Both the position numbers and the translations under genes were made by a program. The notes beneath the pieces were generated by a model. The model searched no databases and was not told the DNA's origin. It was given only the letters and a program-made list of their open reading frames with translations. Shown piece after piece: positions 14,357-23,809 of a stretch of DNA of 64,000 nt. This DNA is from Kluyvera cryocrescens NBRC 102467 (lineage in GTDB: Bacteria > Pseudomonadota > Gammaproteobacteria > Enterobacterales > Enterobacteriaceae), in contig NZ_BCTM01000027.1 of assembly GCF_001571285.1 (NCBI RefSeq), positions 1 to 64,000 on the forward strand, written 5' to 3'. Position 1 is the stretch's first letter, and every line of letters begins with the position of its first letter.

Positions 14357-15373
14357 ATGTTGTTCAATGCGCTTCGCCAGCAGCCGCGAGCTTCGCTGCT
14401 GGTGCTGGTTTTGCTGCTGGCGAATTTATTGGCCTGGGGCTGGGCGTGGCAGGCATTTGGTCATAACGGTGCGCTCATGGCCGCCAGCCTGCTGGCGTGG
14501 GGCTACGGCCTGCGCCATGCGGTGGATGCTGACCACATTGCGGCGATTGATAACGTCACCCGTAAAATGATGCAGCAGGGCAAGCGCCCGTTTGGCGTCG
14601 GAGCCTGGTTTTCGCTGGGGCACTCGTCGATTGTGGTGCTGGCGTCGGTGGCCATTGCCGCCACGGCGACCGCCTTCCAGCATAAGATGAGCTGGTTCCA
14701 CGACACCGGCAGCATTATTGGCACCGCGGTGTCGGCGATATTTCTGCTGGCGATGGCGCTGGTGAACCTGATCATTTTACGCAGCGTGTGGCGCAGTTTC
14801 CAGGCGCTGAAAAAAGGGCAGCGCATCGATACGGACGCACCGGTTGCCGGAGGGCTGATGAGCGCGCTGTTTAGCCGCACTTTCCGCCTGATTGGCAAAA
14901 GCTGGCATATGTATCTGGTGGGTTTTCTGTTCGGTCTGGGTTTTGATACCGCCACCGAAATCGGCGTGCTGGGGATCTCGGCGGCCAGCGCGTCCAGCGG
15001 GATGTCGATGTGGTCGATTATGGTCTTCCCCGCGCTGTTTGCCAGCGGTATGGCGCTGGTGGATACCCTCGACAATATCCTGATGGTTGGCGCCTACGGT
15101 TGGGCGTTCAATAAGCCGCAGCGTAAGCTTTATTACAATATGACCATTACCGGGGCATCCGTGGTGGTGGCGCTGTTTATCGGTGGGCTGGAAGCGCTGG
15201 GGCTGATTATGGATAAGTTCGCCTTAACCGGCGGGCTGTGGAGCGACGTGGCGCTGCTGAGCGATAATCTTGGTAACGCGGGTTTTGTGGTGATTGGTCT
15301 GTTTGCATTGTGCTGGCTGGTGTCGATGGTCAACTACCGTTGGCGCAACTATGATGCGCTGGTCGTGCGTTAA
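14357..15373 (+). CDS. NiCoT-family nickel/cobalt permease
   Basis: This inner-membrane Ni2+/Co2+ importer belongs to the HoxN/NixA family. The signature HAVDADHIAAIDN (His54 to about residue 66) is in an early helix, and LGFDTATEIG follows later. About eight hydrophobic segments are visible over 338 residues. It starts 9 bp after hypF behind AAGGAG. That position suggests it supplies nickel for hydrogenase maturation; this is inferred from context. E. coli lacks it here, but I recall a similar gene near hyp genes in Salmonella. Confidence 0.9.
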   Translation: MLFNALRQQPRASLLVLVLLLANLLAWGWAWQAFGHNGALMAASLLAWGYGLRHAVDADHIAAIDNVTRKMMQQGKRPFGVGAWFSLGHSSIVVLASVAIAATATAFQHKMSWFHDTGSIIGTAVSAIFLLAMALVNLIILRSVWRSFQALKKGQRIDTDAPVAGGLMSALFSRTFRLIGKSWHMYLVGFLFGLGFDTATEIGVLGISAASASSGMSMWSIMVFPALFASGMALVDTLDNILMVGAYGWAFNKPQRKLYYNMTITGASVVVALFIGGLEALGLIMDKFALTGGLWSDVALLSDNLGNAGFVVIGLFALCWLVSMVNYRWRNYDALVVR

Positions 15374-15406
15374 GATTAGCGTCGGGGCCAGTACCGAACG
15401 CCAGGC

Positions 15407-15432
15407 AAAAAAAAGCCCCGGGGCAGCGGGGC
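15407..15432 (-). terminator. Terminator downstream of norVW
   Basis: GCCCCG (15415–15420)/CGGGGC (15427–15432) form a stem that, read on the minus strand, is followed by eight Ts (15414–15407). It lies 68 bp beyond the norW stop codon and also faces the end of the Ni permease gene. Confidence 0.8.
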
Positions 15433-15499
15433 AAACATGCGACTTTCGCGCTTCCTTGCGCATGAGGTTAAGTCAAACAGTGGACTGAGGGTTTACTGA

Positions 15500-16633
15500 T
15501 TAACTGACCAGCGACTTCAATAAGCCAAAGGCCTCTTTCATTCTTTCTTCGCTGACCACGAAAGCCCGTAGCTGCTGGTTTTGGTCGTAGCCTTGCGCCA
15601 ACATACCGTCGGCGCGGGTTTCAATGGCCCAGTTCAGATCCTGACGGCGGGTTTCGCCGGCCAGGTGCAGCGGCAGATCCGGCGTTTTCACCTTCACCAG
15701 CATATTCGGCAGCTTCAGCTCGCCGGACTGGCCGAGCAGATTTTTCGCCAGACACATGGCGCTCATCAAGATGGGCTGCAGGAACGGCATCACCGCGCCG
15801 TTGATCTCCGCGCAGTCGCCCAGGGCATAGATATGCGGATTGCTGGTTTGCAGCGTGCTATCGACTTTTACGCCGCGGTTAATCTCCAGACCCGCCATCC
15901 GCGCCAGCGCCGTTTCCGGGCGCAGGCCGGTGGCGGCAACCACCGCATCGACTTCCACGTGGCGGTCGCGGTCAAAGCTTGCGCGAATATCGGTCGTCGT
16001 CTGCTCCAGCCCTTGCAGCTGGCTTTTCAGCAACAGGTGAATGCCCATATCGGTCAGACGATGCTGCAGACGGCTGCTCACCTCTGGCGGCATGAGCGAA
16101 GCCAGCACGCTGGCGGAGTTATCCACCACGGTGACCGCTTTGCCGGCGCGGCAGAAGTCCATCGCCAGCTCGCTACCAATCAAACCGCCGCCGATAATCA
16201 GCACCCGTTTGGCATTGCGCAGCGTACTTTGCGCCGCGCCGAACTCCTGCTGGCTGTTGAGGGTCAGCATCAGCTCTTTGCCCGGTACCGGTGGCACGAT
16301 GGCTGACGCACCGGTCGCCAGGACCAGCTTGTCGTAGTGCCATTGGTGGTTTTGGCTTTTGACCACCTGCGCCTCGGCGTCGATTCCAGTCACCCAGGTC
16401 TGTGGGAACAGATTCAGGTTGTACTGCTCGGCGAACTCACCGGCGGTTTGCAGGGTGAGGTCGGCGGCGGTTTGCCCGCGGCTGACGACGTGGCTTAAGT
16501 CCGGTTTGTTGTATTCGTCGATACTGTCGGCGGCGATGAGCGTCAATTTGACGCTCATATCCTGCTTACGGATATTTTTCACCAGTTGGCGGGCGGCGAA
16601 GCCCGAGCCAACGATCACGATGCCATGATTCAT
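15500..16633 (-). CDS. norW: NADH:flavorubredoxin reductase NorW
   Basis: NorW is an FAD enzyme that passes electrons from NADH to the rubredoxin domain of NorV for NO reduction. The N-terminal FAD Rossmann motif is GSGFAAR, a second dinucleotide motif, [10 protein letters not shown], lies near residue 150, and the FAD motif YALGDCAEI lies near residue 270. I use the ATG at 16633 ([11 protein letters not shown], 377 residues), which equals the E. coli length. This ATG overlaps the norV stop codon by 4 bp (ATGA), so translation is coupled. Confidence 0.96.
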   Translation of the reverse strand: MNHGIVIVGSGFAARQLVKNIRKQDMSVKLTLIAADSIDEYNKPDLSHVVSRGQTAADLTLQTAGEFAEQYNLNLFPQTWVTGIDAEAQVVKSQNHQWHYDKLVLATGASAIVPPVPGKELMLTLNSQQEFGAAQSTLRNAKRVLIIGGGLIGSELAMDFCRAGKAVTVVDNSASVLASLMPPEVSSRLQHRLTDMGIHLLLKSQLQGLEQTTTDIRASFDRDRHVEVDAVVAATGLRPETALARMAGLEINRGVKVDSTLQTSNPHIYALGDCAEINGAVMPFLQPILMSAMCLAKNLLGQSGELKLPNMLVKVKTPDLPLHLAGETRRQDLNWAIETRADGMLAQGYDQNQQLRAFVVSEERMKEAFGLLKSLVS

Positions 16634-18072
16634 TTTGCCTCCGTTGCCATCACGTCGAAGACATCTTTGCCTAAGGAGCATTCCGGGCACAGGAAGTTGT
16701 CCGGGACTTCGCTCCACGGTGTACCTGGCTGGACGTCCTGGTTCGGTTCACCTTTCGCTGGGTCATAAACCCATTGGCAAACGCTGCACTGCATGCTGGG
16801 GCCGAGGTCGGCGGCGGCGGCACAGGCGCAGGCGTCTTTTGCTGAGTCAGTTTTCGCCGTCGCTTCCGGCAGCAGTGCCAGCGCCCACTGGCGGGCAATT
16901 TCACGGCCGTGCTGGCGACAGACTTCCAGCGCATCCAGATCCGGGCGCCATTTGGCTTTCAGGCTCAGAGACATTTCAAAACCGGCATCCTGCAGACGGG
17001 TGGACAGACGGTCTACCGCACCGCCGCTCCAGCCGTGGGAGCCAAAGGCGCTGGCGCGTTTATTCCGAAAGCGCAGGCCGGTCATCTCTTCTACCAGGCC
17101 GGCGATTTTCGGCATCATCACGTTATTCATGGTTGAGGTGCCGACCAGCACGCCTTTCGAGCGGAACACGTTGGTCAGAATTTCATTTTTATCGCTGCGG
17201 GCGACGTTGAAGATTTTCACCGCCACGTTCGGGTCGACTTCGTTGATGCCCTGAGCAATCGCATCCGCCATCATGCGGGTGTTGTTGGACATGGTGTCGT
17301 AGAAAATAGTGATGCGGTCTTCCTGATAGTCGGCGGCCCATTTCAGGTACAGCTCAACGATCTGGGTTGGGTTTTCACGCCATACCACGCCGTGCGAAGT
17401 GGCAATCATATCGACCGGCAGGTTAAAGCCGAGGATCTCAGTAATTTTTGGCGTCACCAGACGGCTAAAGGGCGTCAGGATGTTGGCGTAGTAGCGCTGG
17501 CATTGTTCGAACAGTTCGGTCTGGTCAACTTCGTCGTTGAACAGGCGTTCATCGCAGTAGTGCTGGCCGAAGGCATCGTTACTGAACAGGACCGCATCGC
17601 CGGTCATGTAGGTCATCATGCTATCAGGCCAGTGCAGCATTGGCGTTTCAACGAAGATCAGCTGTTTGCCGTTACCGATATCCAGCGAGTCGCCGGTTTT
17701 CACCACGTGGAAGTTCCATTCCGGGTGATGGTGATGACCGTTGATGGAGTCAATGGCGTTGGCCGTGCAGTAAATTGGCGTATCCGGGATCTGCGCCATC
17801 AGTTCGGTCAGCGCACCGGCGTGGTCTTCTTCCGCGTGGTTAATGATGATGTAGTCGATATCGGCGAGGTCGATTTCACCGCGCAGGTTTTGCACGAATT
17901 CACGGCTGAACTTATGATCGACGGTATCGATCAGAACGTTTTTCTCTTCACGGATAAGGTAGCTGTTGTAGCTGCTGCCGCGCAGCGTTTTATATTCGGT
18001 ACCGTGGAAATCACGCACTTCCCAGTCACGTTGGCCAACCCAATGAATGTTATTTTTAACCAGAATAGACAT
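16630..18072 (-). CDS. norV: Anaerobic nitric oxide reductase flavorubredoxin NorV
   Basis: NorV reduces NO to N2O under anaerobiosis. Domains in order are: a metallo-beta-lactamase-like di-iron domain with ligands in HAEEDHAG, a flavodoxin-like FMN domain ([16 protein letters not shown], about 254–400), and a C-terminal rubredoxin domain with CSVC and CPEC iron ligands. The ATG at 18072 ([11 protein letters not shown], 480 residues) follows TGAGGTTGCT and matches E. coli. It is divergent from norR and driven by a sigma54 promoter with NorR sites. Confidence 0.97.
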   Translation of the reverse strand: MSILVKNNIHWVGQRDWEVRDFHGTEYKTLRGSSYNSYLIREEKNVLIDTVDHKFSREFVQNLRGEIDLADIDYIIINHAEEDHAGALTELMAQIPDTPIYCTANAIDSINGHHHHPEWNFHVVKTGDSLDIGNGKQLIFVETPMLHWPDSMMTYMTGDAVLFSNDAFGQHYCDERLFNDEVDQTELFEQCQRYYANILTPFSRLVTPKITEILGFNLPVDMIATSHGVVWRENPTQIVELYLKWAADYQEDRITIFYDTMSNNTRMMADAIAQGINEVDPNVAVKIFNVARSDKNEILTNVFRSKGVLVGTSTMNNVMMPKIAGLVEEMTGLRFRNKRASAFGSHGWSGGAVDRLSTRLQDAGFEMSLSLKAKWRPDLDALEVCRQHGREIARQWALALLPEATAKTDSAKDACACAAAADLGPSMQCSVCQWVYDPAKGEPNQDVQPGTPWSEVPDNFLCPECSLGKDVFDVMATEAK

Positions 18073-18123
18073 AGCAACCTCAATAATTAATTCAGCGTTT
18101 TTCAAAAAAGATGTTTTGCTTAT

Positions 18124-18139
18124 TGCAGGCTGCGTGCCA
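18124..18139 (-). promoter_or_regulatory. Sigma54 promoter of norVW
   Basis: On the minus strand TGGCACGCAGCCTGCA has the -24 TGGCAC and -12 TGCA elements at proper spacing, 51 bp upstream of the norV start. NorR is a sigma54 activator, so this fits. Confidence 0.85.
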
Positions 18140-18194
18140 ACTTTTTAATTAATTGATTTATATGAAATTAATAAATTACACCTCTTTATTGTTA

Positions 18195-18250
18195 GTCAAA
18201 ATGACTATGCTTGATATTGTCAATATGACATCATGTATTGTCAAAATGAC
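18195..18250. promoter_or_regulatory. Three NorR enhancer sites
   Basis: Three copies of GTCA-N3-TGAC lie at 18195–18205, 18219–18229 and 18240–18250, spaced 24 and 21 bp apart. E. coli also has three sites between norR and norV, all needed for activation. The last site ends 12 bp before the norR start codon, consistent with NorR autorepression. Confidence 0.92.
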
Positions 18251-18262
18251 TGTGAGGTTGCC

Positions 18263-19789
18263 ATGAGCTTTTCCGTTGACGTGCTGGCAGGCATCGCCAT
18301 TGAATTACAGCGCGGTGTAGGCCATCAGGACCGCTTTCAGCGGCTGATCACCACGCTGCGCCAGGTGCTGGAGTGCGATGCATCGGCGCTGCTGCGCTAT
18401 GACGCGCGGCAGTTTATTCCGCTGGCGATTGATGGGCTGGCCAAAGATGTGCTCGGCAGGCGCTTTACGCTGGAAGGGCACCCGCGTCTGGAGGCCATCG
18501 CCCGCGCCGGCGACGTGGTGCGTTTCCCCGCCGACAGCGATTTACCTGATCCCTACGATGGCTTGATACCCGGCCAGGAGAGCTTAAAAGTCCACGCCTG
18601 TATCGGCCTGCCGCTGTTTGCTGGCCAAAATTTAATTGGCGCGCTGACCCTCGACGGTATGTCGCCGGATCAGTTTGATGTCTTTAGCAACGAAGAGCTG
18701 CGGCTGATTGCCGCGCTGGCGGCGGGGGCGTTGAGTAATGCGCTACTGATCGAGCAACTGGAAAGCCAGAACATGCTGCCCGGTTCGGCGAGCGACTTTG
18801 AACAGGTCAAAGAGACGCAGATGATTGGCCTGTCGCCGGGCATGATGCAGCTGAAAAAAGAGATTGAGATTGTTGCAGCCTCTGATCTGAACGTGCTGAT
18901 TAGCGGCGAAACCGGCACCGGCAAAGAGCTGGTGGCAAAAGCGATTCATGAAGGTTCGCCGCGCGCGGTCAGCCCGCTGGTGTACCTGAACTGCGCCGCG
19001 CTGCCGGAAAGCGTGGCCGAAAGCGAGCTGTTTGGCCACGTAAAGGGCGCGTTTACCGGTGCCATCAGCAACCGTAGCGGCAAGTTTGAAATGGCGGATA
19101 ACGGTACGCTGTTCCTTGATGAGATTGGCGAGCTGTCGCTGGCGCTGCAGGCCAAGCTGCTGCGCGTTTTACAGTATGGCGATATTCAGCGCGTGGGCGA
19201 CGATCGCAGCCTGCGCGTGGACGTTAGGGTGTTGGCTGCCACCAACCGTGACCTGCGTGATGAAGTGCTGGCGGGTAATTTCCGCGCTGACCTGTTCCAT
19301 CGTCTCAGCGTATTTCCGCTGTTCGTGCCGCCGCTGCGGGAGCGTGGTGACGATGTAGTGCTGTTGGCGGGCTATTTCTGCGAGCAGTGTCGGCTGCGTC
19401 TTGGGCTGTCGCGCGTGGTGCTAAGTACGGCCGCGCGGGCGCATCTGCAACACTACGGCTGGCCGGGAAATGTGCGTGAGCTGGAACATGCCGTGCACCG
19501 CGCGGTGGTTCTGGCGCGGGCGGCCCGCAGCAGTGGGGAAGTGGTGCTGGAAGTGCAGCACTTTGCGTTTCAGGAGGGGGTAATGAGTACGGCGGTTGCC
19601 GAAATACCCGCGTCAACGCCCATCGCGGCGGTCAGCAATCTGCGCGAAGCCACTGAGCATTTTCAGCGGGAGATGATCCGCAATGCGCTGGAGACGCATC
19701 AGCATAATTGGGCGGCTAGCGCGCGGTCGCTGGAGACAGACGTCGCCAACCTGCATAGGTTGGCGAAGCGTCTGGGGCTAAAGGATTAA
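18263..19789 (+). CDS. norR: NO-responsive sigma54 activator NorR
   Basis: NorR senses NO through a non-haem iron in its N-terminal GAF domain (about 1–180) and activates norVW. The central AAA+ domain has Walker A GETGTGKE and the sigma54-contacting GAFTGA loop; a C-terminal Fis-type helix-turn-helix follows ([20 protein letters not shown]). I choose the ATG at 18263 ([10 protein letters not shown], 508 residues) after GTGAGGTTGCC. The convergent gutQ ends only 4 bp beyond norR. Confidence 0.97.
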   Translation: MSFSVDVLAGIAIELQRGVGHQDRFQRLITTLRQVLECDASALLRYDARQFIPLAIDGLAKDVLGRRFTLEGHPRLEAIARAGDVVRFPADSDLPDPYDGLIPGQESLKVHACIGLPLFAGQNLIGALTLDGMSPDQFDVFSNEELRLIAALAAGALSNALLIEQLESQNMLPGSASDFEQVKETQMIGLSPGMMQLKKEIEIVAASDLNVLISGETGTGKELVAKAIHEGSPRAVSPLVYLNCAALPESVAESELFGHVKGAFTGAISNRSGKFEMADNGTLFLDEIGELSLALQAKLLRVLQYGDIQRVGDDRSLRVDVRVLAATNRDLRDEVLAGNFRADLFHRLSVFPLFVPPLRERGDDVVLLAGYFCEQCRLRLGLSRVVLSTAARAHLQHYGWPGNVRELEHAVHRAVVLARAARSSGEVVLEVQHFAFQEGVMSTAVAEIPASTPIAAVSNLREATEHFQREMIRNALETHQHNWAASARSLETDVANLHRLAKRLGLKD

Positions 19790-19793
19790 AGGA

Positions 19794-20759
19794 TTAAAGG
19801 ATCCCTGCCTGGTAGAAGCTCTGCAGGTTAATGGCACCGACCAAACGGTGGTTTTCATCGACCACCGGCGCGGCGCTGATTTTCAGCTTCATCAGCTGTT
19901 CTTTGGCATCAATGGCGCGCGCCTGATCGTTAAGCGTCACGCCGCCTTTGGTCATCGCTGCAGTCACGATGTCCGCCAGCGTGCCACCGCTGACCAGCCA
20001 GCGACGCAGGTCGCCGTCGGTAAAGATCCCCTGCACCTGAGACTGGTCGTCACAGACGGCGACCATGCCCATCCCGGTCCGGCTCAATTCCATCATCGCA
20101 TCCATAATGCTAGCGTGGATGGTCACCTGCGGAATATCGTCACCCTGACGCATCAGATGATGCACGCGGTTTAATAGACGGGCACCGAGTGCGCCAGCCG
20201 GGTGAGAGCGGGCAAAATCTTCTTCATTGAAGCCGCGCGCCTGCATCACGGCAATCGCCAGCGCGTCACCCATCATCAGCGTGTTGACGGTGCTGGAGGT
20301 TGGGGCCAGGTGCATCGGACAGGCTTCACGCTCAACGGCGATATCCAGCACGGCGTCTGCTGCCAGCGCCAGTGGCGAGTTGGCTTTGCCGGTCATCGCC
20401 AGCAGTACGACAGATTTCTCTTTCAGGCGCGGAATAATGTGGTCCAACTCTTTGGCACCGCCGGAGTACGAGATAAACAGCATCACGTCGCGGCTTTCTA
20501 CCATCCCTAAGTCACCGTGTAGCGCTTCTGCGGGGTGGACAAAGAAGGCGGGTGTGCCGGTGCTGGCGAAGGTGGCCGCCAGCTTTTTGCCAATATGGCC
20601 GGATTTGCCCATGCCGGATACGATCAGTTTGCCTTTGCAGTTTAGTACGGCGTTGGCCGCCTGAACAAAGGTCTCGTCAAGACGGTCGGGTAGGCTGCTA
20701 GCTTCCTGCAGTTCCAGTAACAGGGCCTTACGCCCGGCCTCTAACAAAAAATCACTCAT
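19794..20759 (-). CDS. gutQ: D-arabinose 5-phosphate isomerase GutQ
   Basis: GutQ interconverts ribulose 5-phosphate and arabinose 5-phosphate, the KDO precursor. It has an N-terminal SIS domain (VSGMGKSGHIGKK near 50 and SYSGGAKEL near 98) and two C-terminal CBS domains. I use the ATG at 20759 behind GGAGAAAGTG; this gives 321 residues, as in E. coli. In E. coli gutQ ends the srlAEBD-gutM-srlR-gutQ operon. Here nothing of srl precedes it and mltB follows in its place, so it must have its own promoter in the 203-bp gap. Confidence 0.94.
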   Translation of the reverse strand: MSDFLLEAGRKALLLELQEASSLPDRLDETFVQAANAVLNCKGKLIVSGMGKSGHIGKKLAATFASTGTPAFFVHPAEALHGDLGMVESRDVMLFISYSGGAKELDHIIPRLKEKSVVLLAMTGKANSPLALAADAVLDIAVEREACPMHLAPTSSTVNTLMMGDALAIAVMQARGFNEEDFARSHPAGALGARLLNRVHHLMRQGDDIPQVTIHASIMDAMMELSRTGMGMVAVCDDQSQVQGIFTDGDLRRWLVSGGTLADIVTAAMTKGGVTLNDQARAIDAKEQLMKLKISAAPVVDENHRLVGAINLQSFYQAGIL

Positions 20760-20962
20760 CACTTTCTCCGATAATTAGCGCGTCAAACGGTCCAGTTTTG
20801 CGCCGCGATAATAAAGCATTACGCCGTATCAGAGTATCGATTGCATCATGGATAGCGTCTGTGCAGAGTTTTTTTTCCCATGAGCTCTTCCAGTGCTTCC
20901 TTGTGTAGAGGCGGATGCTTTACCATATTTAACTCTTGCTGATATTGTTAAATGGAAGTCTC

Positions 20963-22033
20963 ATGTTGAAGCGTCGCGTTCTGGCTTTACTCCCCCTGTG
21001 TGTCCTGCTCGCTGCCTGTAGCAGCAAGCCGAAAACGGCTGAATCACCGGCAACTACCTCCGGCGGTTTTCTTCTTGAACCCCAGCATAATGCGTTGATT
21101 CCGACCGGGGATTTTGCCAACAACCCGGCGGCAGAGCAGTTCATCGATAAGATGGTGAGCAAGCATGGATTTGACCGACAGCAGCTGCACGAAATCCTCT
21201 CGCAGGCGAAGCGTCTGGATTACGTTTTACGTCTGATGGACCGACAGGCGCCGACCGGCCTGCCGCCAACTGGCCCGAACGGTGCCTGGCTGCGCTATCG
21301 CAAACAGTTTATTACGCCGGATAACGTGCAGAACGGCGTGGCGTTCTGGAACCAGCATCAGGCCGCATTGCAGCGCGCCCAGCAGGTTTATGGCGTGCCG
21401 CCGGAAATTATCGTCGGGATTATCGGCGTAGAAACGCGCTGGGGGCGCGTGATGGGGAAAACGCGTATTCTTGATGCGTTGGCGACGCTTTCCTTCAACT
21501 ATCCGCGTCGTGCTGAGTATTTCTCCGGCGAGCTGGAAACGTTCCTGCTGATGGCGCGTGATGAAAAAGATGACCCGCTGGATCTGAAAGGTTCTTTCGC
21601 CGGGGCGATGGGCTATGGTCAGTTCATGCCGTCGTCCTATCGACAGTATGCGGTTGATTTCAATGGTGATGGACACATCAACCTGTGGGATCCGGAAGAT
21701 GCCATCGGCAGCGTAGCGAACTACTTCAAACAGCACGGCTGGGTGAGCGGTGATACAGTGGCGGTGCAGGCGATGGGCCAGGCTCCAGGGCTGGAGAACG
21801 GCTTCAAAACTAAATACAGCGTGTCGCAGTTGGCAGCAGCGGGGTTAACGCCGATGCAGTCTTTAGGCAATCACCAGCAAGCCAGCCTGCTTCGGCTGGA
21901 TGTCGGCACTGGATACCAGTACTGGTACGGCCTGCCAAACTTCTACACCATCACCCGTTACAACCATAGCACTCATTACGCGATGGCGGTCTGGCAGCTG
22001 GGGCTGTCGGTAGCGCAGGCTCGCGGTCAGTAA
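20963..22033 (+). CDS. mltB: Membrane-bound lytic murein transglycosylase B
   Basis: MltB cleaves peptidoglycan glycan strands to 1,6-anhydromuropeptides and is an outer-membrane lipoprotein. The ATG at 20963 gives a lipoprotein signal ending in LLAAC with lipidated Cys19. The catalytic Glu sits in IIGVETRWGR, and the GAMGYGQFMPSSY motif is present. The 356 residues align with E. coli MltB (361). The longer in-frame start at 20936 would place extra residues before the signal peptide and is rejected. Confidence 0.95.
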   Translation: MLKRRVLALLPLCVLLAACSSKPKTAESPATTSGGFLLEPQHNALIPTGDFANNPAAEQFIDKMVSKHGFDRQQLHEILSQAKRLDYVLRLMDRQAPTGLPPTGPNGAWLRYRKQFITPDNVQNGVAFWNQHQAALQRAQQVYGVPPEIIVGIIGVETRWGRVMGKTRILDALATLSFNYPRRAEYFSGELETFLLMARDEKDDPLDLKGSFAGAMGYGQFMPSSYRQYAVDFNGDGHINLWDPEDAIGSVANYFKQHGWVSGDTVAVQAMGQAPGLENGFKTKYSVSQLAAAGLTPMQSLGNHQQASLLRLDVGTGYQYWYGLPNFYTITRYNHSTHYAMAVWQLGLSVAQARGQ

Positions 22034-22044
22034 TACCTTTCCCA

Positions 22045-22072
22045 AGGCATCCCTTCATCCCGAGGGATGCCT
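22045..22072 (+). terminator. Possible mltB terminator
   Basis: AGGCATCCC and GGGATGCCT form a 9-bp stem with a 10-base loop 12 bp after mltB. The following TGTAACATTTT is only a weak U tract. Confidence 0.55.
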
Positions 22073-22128
22073 GTAACATTTTGCATCATTTCCTGCCGTT
22101 TACATCTTAGCGCTAATCTCATATTGTT

Positions 22129-22140
22129 ATGTTATAACAT
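22129..22140. promoter_or_regulatory. Zur-type operator upstream of the zinc ABC operon
   Basis: ATGTTATAACAT is a perfect 12-bp palindrome that matches the core of the enterobacterial Zur box (TGTTATA-N-TATAACA type). It is 17 bp upstream of the first start codon of the operon and overlaps AT-rich promoter-like sequence. It predicts repression by zinc-loaded Zur. Confidence 0.75.
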
Positions 22141-22157
22141 TAGATAATGAGGCGAAG

Positions 22158-22265
22158 ATGTTCACTTCTGTTTTTATGGCGTCTGCTTGGGCACGGCTGG
22201 CGCTGTCCTGCGCATTGCTGTTGCTGCTGTGGTTGGCTGTCTGGTGGGCGGTAGCGCTACCATGA
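22158..22265 (+). CDS. 35-residue single-helix membrane microprotein leading the zinc ABC operon
   Basis: I do not recognise this protein. The reading frame begins MFTSVFMASAWARLALS and continues as CALLLLLWLAVWWAVALP, one strongly hydrophobic, Trp-rich helix of about 22 residues. A good ribosome-binding site (TGAGG, 5 bases before ATG) precedes it. Its TGA stop overlaps the ATPase start codon (ATGA), while that ATPase has no good ribosome-binding site of its own. This points to a translated, coupled first gene. It may be an accessory subunit of the transporter, like CydX or KdpF for their complexes, or a coupling leader. Function is unknown. Confidence 0.7.
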   Translation: MFTSVFMASAWARLALSCALLLLLWLAVWWAVALP

Positions 22266-22939
22266 TTGAACTGGACAACCTGGTGGCAGGCTATGAGGGC
22301 ATAGCAATTACGCCATCGCTGAGCGGCACAATCCCCAAAGGCAGTATGACGGCGATTGTCGGCCTGAACGGCTGCGGCAAATCTACATTGTTAAAAACGT
22401 TGGCGGGTTTTATCCCTCCGGTCAGCGGTGTTGTCCGCTGGACGCCGTCGCGGCCAGCGATCGGTTGGCTGGCGCAGCGCCACTCGCTGGAGTCGCAGTT
22501 TCCGCTGACGGTGCTGGATGTGGTGAGTCAGGGGGCGTGGCCGCGAGTTTCGCTGCTGCGCGGTCTGCGCGGTGATGTCCGTGAGCGTATTCATACCGCG
22601 CTGGTGAGGGTCGGGCTGGCCACGCTGGCGAAAGCGCCGATAGAAGCGCTCTCCGGCGGCCAGTTTCAGCGCATGCTCTTTGCCCGCGTATTGGTGCAGC
22701 GGGCGCCGCTGGTGATGCTCGATGAACCGTTCACTGGCATTGATGAAGCGACCAGCCATGACCTGATGGCGGTGATTCAGGAGATGCATCAGCAGGGGCA
22801 AACCGTGCTGGCAGTGCTGCACGACAACCAACGCGTGGCCGATTTTTTCCCGGAAACGCTGCTGTTGACGCCAAACAACGCCTGTTGGGGGCATACGACC
22901 GATGTCCTTCCCGCCTTTCAATCCGTGAGGCTGGCATGA
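22262..22939 (+). CDS. Zinc/manganese-type ABC importer, ATP-binding subunit
   Basis: This is the cytoplasmic ATPase of a cluster-9 metal importer (ZnuC-like). Walker A is GLNGCGKST (residues 34–42), the signature is LSGGQFQR, and Walker B is LVMLDEP, in 225 residues. The ATG at 22262 is chosen because it begins the family-typical MIELDNLVAGYEG and overlaps the stop of the 35-codon gene. The ATG of the permease overlaps its own stop by 4 bp. The ATPase–permease–binding protein order resembles a second zinc importer reported in Klebsiella (ZniCBA); identity is not proven. Confidence 0.88.
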   Translation: MIELDNLVAGYEGIAITPSLSGTIPKGSMTAIVGLNGCGKSTLLKTLAGFIPPVSGVVRWTPSRPAIGWLAQRHSLESQFPLTVLDVVSQGAWPRVSLLRGLRGDVRERIHTALVRVGLATLAKAPIEALSGGQFQRMLFARVLVQRAPLVMLDEPFTGIDEATSHDLMAVIQEMHQQGQTVLAVLHDNQRVADFFPETLLLTPNNACWGHTTDVLPAFQSVRLA

Positions 22940-23799
22940 TTTGGCATACCTTCTTTCAGCCGTTTATTGAGTTCGGTTTCATGCGTCGGGCGCTGGTGGT
23001 CTGCCTCGCGCTTTCGCTGAGCACCACCATCCTCGGTGTCTTTTTACTGCTGCGACGAATGAGCCTGATGGGGGATGCGCTGTCGCACGCGATTTTACCT
23101 GGGGTTGCTGTGGGCTACCTGGTGAATGGCATGTCGCTGCTGGCAATGACCGTTGGCGGGTTTATTGCCGGCATCATCGTTGCGCTGGTGGCGGGATGGG
23201 TAAGCCGACGCACGCCGCTAAAAGAGGATGCCAGCTTTGCCGGATTCTATCTTGGTTCATTGGCGCTGGGCGTCACGCTGGTTTCTTTGCGTGGCTCCAG
23301 CGTTGATCTCCTGCATCTGCTGTTCGGCTCGATTCTGGCGGTGGATAACGACGCGACGCTGTTTGTCGCGGGAGTTGCTAGCCTCACGCTCATCTGTATT
23401 GCGCTGTTTTACCGTGGCCTGGTGAGTGAGGCGTTTGACAGCGACTGGCTACAGGTCAATGCGCGCTGGCTCCCCGCGGTATTGCACGGCCTGTTTCTGG
23501 CGCTGCTGGTGCTTAACCTGGTGGCAGGGTTTCAAGTGCTGGGCACGCTGATGGCGGTGGGAGTGATGATGTTGCCTGCTATTGCAGCGCGCTGTTGGGC
23601 GCGAACGTTGCCCGCCATTTTACTGCTGGCGGCGGGGATTGGCAGCATCTGTGCGTGGCTGGGTTTGAGCCTGTCTTGGGCTGCGAATCTGCCTGCCGGG
23701 CCTTCCATCGTTCTCACCGCCAGCGGCATCTTTTTTGTTTCGGTATTTTTTGGCACGCATAGCCGGCTGACCGTTGGCTGGCGCAAATTAATGGGATGA
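22936..23799 (+). CDS. Zinc/manganese-type ABC importer, permease subunit
   Basis: This is an ABC-3 family (ZnuB-like) inner-membrane permease of 287 residues with about eight hydrophobic segments. The conserved MSLMGDALSHAILPGVAVGY stretch near residues 36–55 is the family hallmark. The start at 22936 overlaps the ATPase stop (ATGA). An earlier in-frame start at 22885 lies inside the ATPase gene and is rejected. The binding protein follows after 10 bp. Confidence 0.9.
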   Translation: MIWHTFFQPFIEFGFMRRALVVCLALSLSTTILGVFLLLRRMSLMGDALSHAILPGVAVGYLVNGMSLLAMTVGGFIAGIIVALVAGWVSRRTPLKEDASFAGFYLGSLALGVTLVSLRGSSVDLLHLLFGSILAVDNDATLFVAGVASLTLICIALFYRGLVSEAFDSDWLQVNARWLPAVLHGLFLALLVLNLVAGFQVLGTLMAVGVMMLPAIAARCWARTLPAILLLAAGIGSICAWLGLSLSWAANLPAGPSIVLTASGIFFVSVFFGTHSRLTVGWRKLMG

Positions 23800-23809
23800 G
23801 GGGAAAGTG

